From positions 1 to 11,231 of the forward strand of contig SGPM01000581.1 of NCBI GenBank assembly GCA_004802725.1: a DNA stretch of 11,231 bases, read 5' to 3'. The translations under genes were made by a program, and so were the position numbers. The DNA is from Antrodiella citrinella. Taxonomy: Eukaryota > Basidiomycota > Agaricomycetes > Polyporales > Steccherinaceae. The notes beneath the pieces were generated by a model. The model was not told the origin of the DNA, made no database searches, and saw only the letters and a program-made list of their open reading frames with translations. Shown here piece by piece: positions 8,738 to 11,231 of the stretch. Positions within the stretch are counted from its first letter, which is position 1. Each line of letters opens with the position of its first letter.

Positions 8738-11231
8738 ATGGCGAACAGCAGGAAACAACGACGGGGGACTGCCTCGGTTGCTTCATCAGCAGGTCTTGCA
8801 GCCCCGGATGCTCTCACCGCCGCTGCTCGACCCCCAGTTGTGGTGCAGATCGGAGCTGCCCCGCGAAAACGACGACCTAGGGGCACTGCTCATCTGCCTG
8901 ACACCTCGTCTCTACCTCTTCTGGCGGGATCTCAAAGTGGATATGACTGGATCGGTTCTCTTCATCACGTATCTAGTGCCCAAAGAGCCCCTACCCCTCC
9001 CGTATCCTCTGTCACACGCAACGATCCACCAGCAGTTGATGACAACGGTGTGACAGACCGCTTGCCGATGGATTCGCAGTATGAGCAACCGCTCGACATG
9101 TCACTTCAAGTTGTCCACCAGATTGCGCCTGACGGAATGCGCCCGAACCGAAAGAAGAAGGAGAAGCAGTGGCGTACCTGGGATACTGTGACGATCCCTC
9201 TGCTTGTTAGGCCATATCTGCGGCTCTTGCGATTGTCTAACGGATTTCGCGAACCTCTTCCGGAAGTGATTCAGTGCGGGTGCACTGCAGGTCGTACTTT
9301 GGACGTGTTATGTGTATATTTTGACAGTGCGTATCAGAACCATCATTCTCACTTATCTTGCGAATGATGTGTGGCAGGGATCGAGAAGAAGACTCTTCTC
9401 GTCTGCTCGTGCTCTCCTGCGGCGTTGCAGCTGCTTCATCTTGGACTTTTTCCTTGCAGTCCGGTGCTTCCCACATTAGCTGTGGACATCACTATGCTGG
9501 AATTCGTCCGTGACTTGTTTGTACGCCTTGCGCCAAACATCACTGCATGGTGCGGCGCGGTCGAAGCATTCTTATGGAGACGTCAATATAGGCTTGAATA
9601 TCAGGTATTCAATAATTGTCAGTTTAGAGTTCGATCCGGTTAAATTGTGTCTTCAACAGGATTCTCTGCGACAGCGATTCGGGAAGTCACTGCAGTGGTT
9701 CACCGTGTTGGTAAATGAGGCCGACCGGGTGGTACAGCAGGAATTTGACGAGAGCAAGCATGAGGTCCTCCAGAATCCAGGTAAGCCGTTTGAAATTGAT
9801 TCACCGTAGTCGAGCTCAGTGCGTTAAGCAGCGAAGTTGTCTGCTGCTGTAGGTGAAGTGGCGCAGCTTGACGATTTGTCGCTGCGGACACCTCGATCGT
9901 CACGCATCTCCGGGTCATCGTCACCCGTCCTGTCGATGGGTAATTTATCTCCAACGGGTTTCTCTTCCCCTTCTATTCTTCCGTCGTCTCCTCTCGCCTT
10001 GCCTTCATCCCCCTTGCCCTCATCGTCCCCGCCATTGCCTTCGTCGCCGCTGATGCCACCTTCGGAGGGGGCTGCTTCCGCACCATCCTCGCCATTGTTG
10101 CCACTCACCCCCACGCCTGCGAACGAGTCTGAGCACACCTCCTCGCCATTGTTGCCACTCACCCCCACGCCTGCGAACGAATCTGAGCACGCCTCCTCGT
10201 CACACCATGGTGCCGACGCGAGGCGCTCCTACCCTTCAATGTACCTACAGGAAGCATGTCCGGTATGTTTCTCTCCGACCATATTCGATGAGATGCGGGA
10301 AGGGGGGTTCGCCAAGTGAGTCAATTGTGTGGTTCCAGGATAGTCGTGTAATTACGAGCATCCACAGTCCCAACGTCCTGGTCATGCTCGATGGTTGCTT
10401 CACGCAAAAGAGGAGGCGGACGAGGGACGGGCAACATGATTATCCAAGAGGTCATCCGAAGAGCTGTTTTCTGAGCGACGATTTCATCACAGAGATCGAG
10501 GAGTTTGTGGATGAGAAGCGAGCGAAGAAAGGGGGCAAGAAAAAGGACCCGTCGCCTGAAGGAGTTGACGACAAGTTGGAAGAGGGCATGAAGGTGCCGA
10601 ACTCGATCTTGGAGAGCTGTGGGGAGTCTTTCAAGGCAGCCGACGAACGGCGAGTGAAAGCTAGCACTAAGTACTTCGCCGACACTGGTCTTATGGCTCT
10701 CGTTTGTCGCCACGATCGAACTATTTGGCTGGCGAACATGACGTCGGCTGGCGAGAAGCAACACTATGCGCTAGCGCTGCTATTCCAACTGCTGAAACAT
10801 TTACCAGCGGATGCGACGATTGGCGTCCTGTACGATATCGCGTGCCAACTGGAGCGAAGTTGTCGGAAGCACGGTTACTTCGGCAATGACTTGTCGTGTT
10901 TTTCCTTTGCTCTGGCCGTGTTCCACGCATACGCGCACGAGTGGGTGTGCCAAATCATTTATCATCCACGCAAATGCATCGGGTACGGATTGACGGACGG
11001 AGAGGGTTGTGAGAGAGGGTGGAGGGTACTTCAGAAACTCATCCCAGGTCTGCGGGTCAGCGGGGTAAGTTGATCTCACTTACTCACTGTGTGATACACG
11101 TTGAATATGTTTATCTAGTATCACCAGCGCAAAATGGTATTGGACGAACAGATCCTGTTCAATCGTGCCCAATCCCTCACACAATTGGCCGCTTGGATTG
11201 TTCGCAAATGGGGTATGGCTTATGATAAGAT
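8738..11231 (+). CDS. KDZ-superfamily transposase with CxC1-type cysteine cluster (3' partial)
   Basis: This is a Kyakuja-Dileera-Zisupton transposase, a cut-and-paste enzyme with an RNase H-fold acidic active site, expected to act in the nucleus. Exons are 8738-9326, 9378-9604, 9660-9780, 9853-10315, 10368-11064 and 11119 to past the window end; all join in frame through introns of 51-72 nt, giving at least 736 residues. Residues 1-170 are basic and low in complexity (PRKRRPRG, NRKKKEKQW). The CxC1 cluster follows, with C180-x-C182, C206-x-C208 and the block LLHLGLFPCSP..PTLAVD, up to about residue 260. A Ser/Pro-rich linker spans about 320-435, then C448-x-x-C451. The core contains VLVMLDGCFTQKRR (D475), GVLYDIACQLE (D623) and LTDGEGCERGW (E679 or E682), which I take as the acidic triad. 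The start at 8738 is the first Met and fits the intergenic spacing. The reading frame is intact to the window edge, so the gene could be functional; its C-terminus and the element's terminal repeats are not visible. Confidence 0.9.
10086..10193 (+). repeat. two tandem copies of a 54-bp unit in the transposase linker
   Basis: Two near-identical 54-bp copies (10086-10139 and 10140-10193) encode the 18-residue unit SSPLLPLTPTPANESEHT/A twice. They differ at only a few bases, so the duplication is recent compared with the rest of the gene. It lies in the Ser/Pro-rich linker between the CxC1 cluster and the catalytic core, where length change is likely tolerated, and it keeps the frame. Confidence 0.9.

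Overview
The window reads as nuclear DNA of a mushroom-forming basidiomycete (Agaricomycetes). The evidence is introns of about 46-79 nt with GT..AG ends and CTNA-like branch sites, genes built of many short exons, and a KDZ-superfamily transposase with a CxC1-type cysteine cluster, a type that is greatly expanded in these fungi. No bacterial operon features, rRNA or tRNA genes are visible.

Layout from left to right. Positions 1-555 look like the end of an LTR retrotransposon: a putative 467-bp LTR at 89-555, with the element body running off the left edge. This LTR abuts, and appears to interrupt, a minus-strand gene at 556-2975. I could assemble that gene across twelve exons. It encodes an Ulp1/SENP-like (C48) cysteine peptidase whose catalytic His and Asp blocks are present, but whose Gln/Cys block would lie beyond the LTR. 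From about 2976 to 4740 there is no convincing protein gene. Instead there is a degenerate tandem array of exon-like units of roughly 150-250 bp on the minus strand, most carrying a short hairpin whose stem changes in a compensatory way. Positions 4740-5000 look like a divergent promoter region ending in a CT-rich tract. Two more copies of the hairpin follow at 5000-5058 in the opposite orientation, then a 52-bp duplicated segment, then a plus-strand multi-exon gene (about 5424-8277) for a large protein that I do not recognise. After a 460-bp spacer comes the plus-strand KDZ transposase gene (8738 to beyond the right edge). It has the CxC1 zinc cluster, a Ser/Pro-rich linker with an 18-residue repeat, and the catalytic core.

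The three genes probably form one mobile unit. KDZ/Zisupton-type transposons are known to carry Ulp1-like peptidase domains beside the transposase, so the peptidase and the unknown plus-strand protein are plausible accessory proteins of this element. That grouping is inferred from proximity and family precedent, because the element termini are not visible. The most unusual content is the hairpin-bearing array between the divergent genes. Its stem pairing is kept by compensatory and G-U changes, and its loop orientation follows the inferred direction of transcription on each side.
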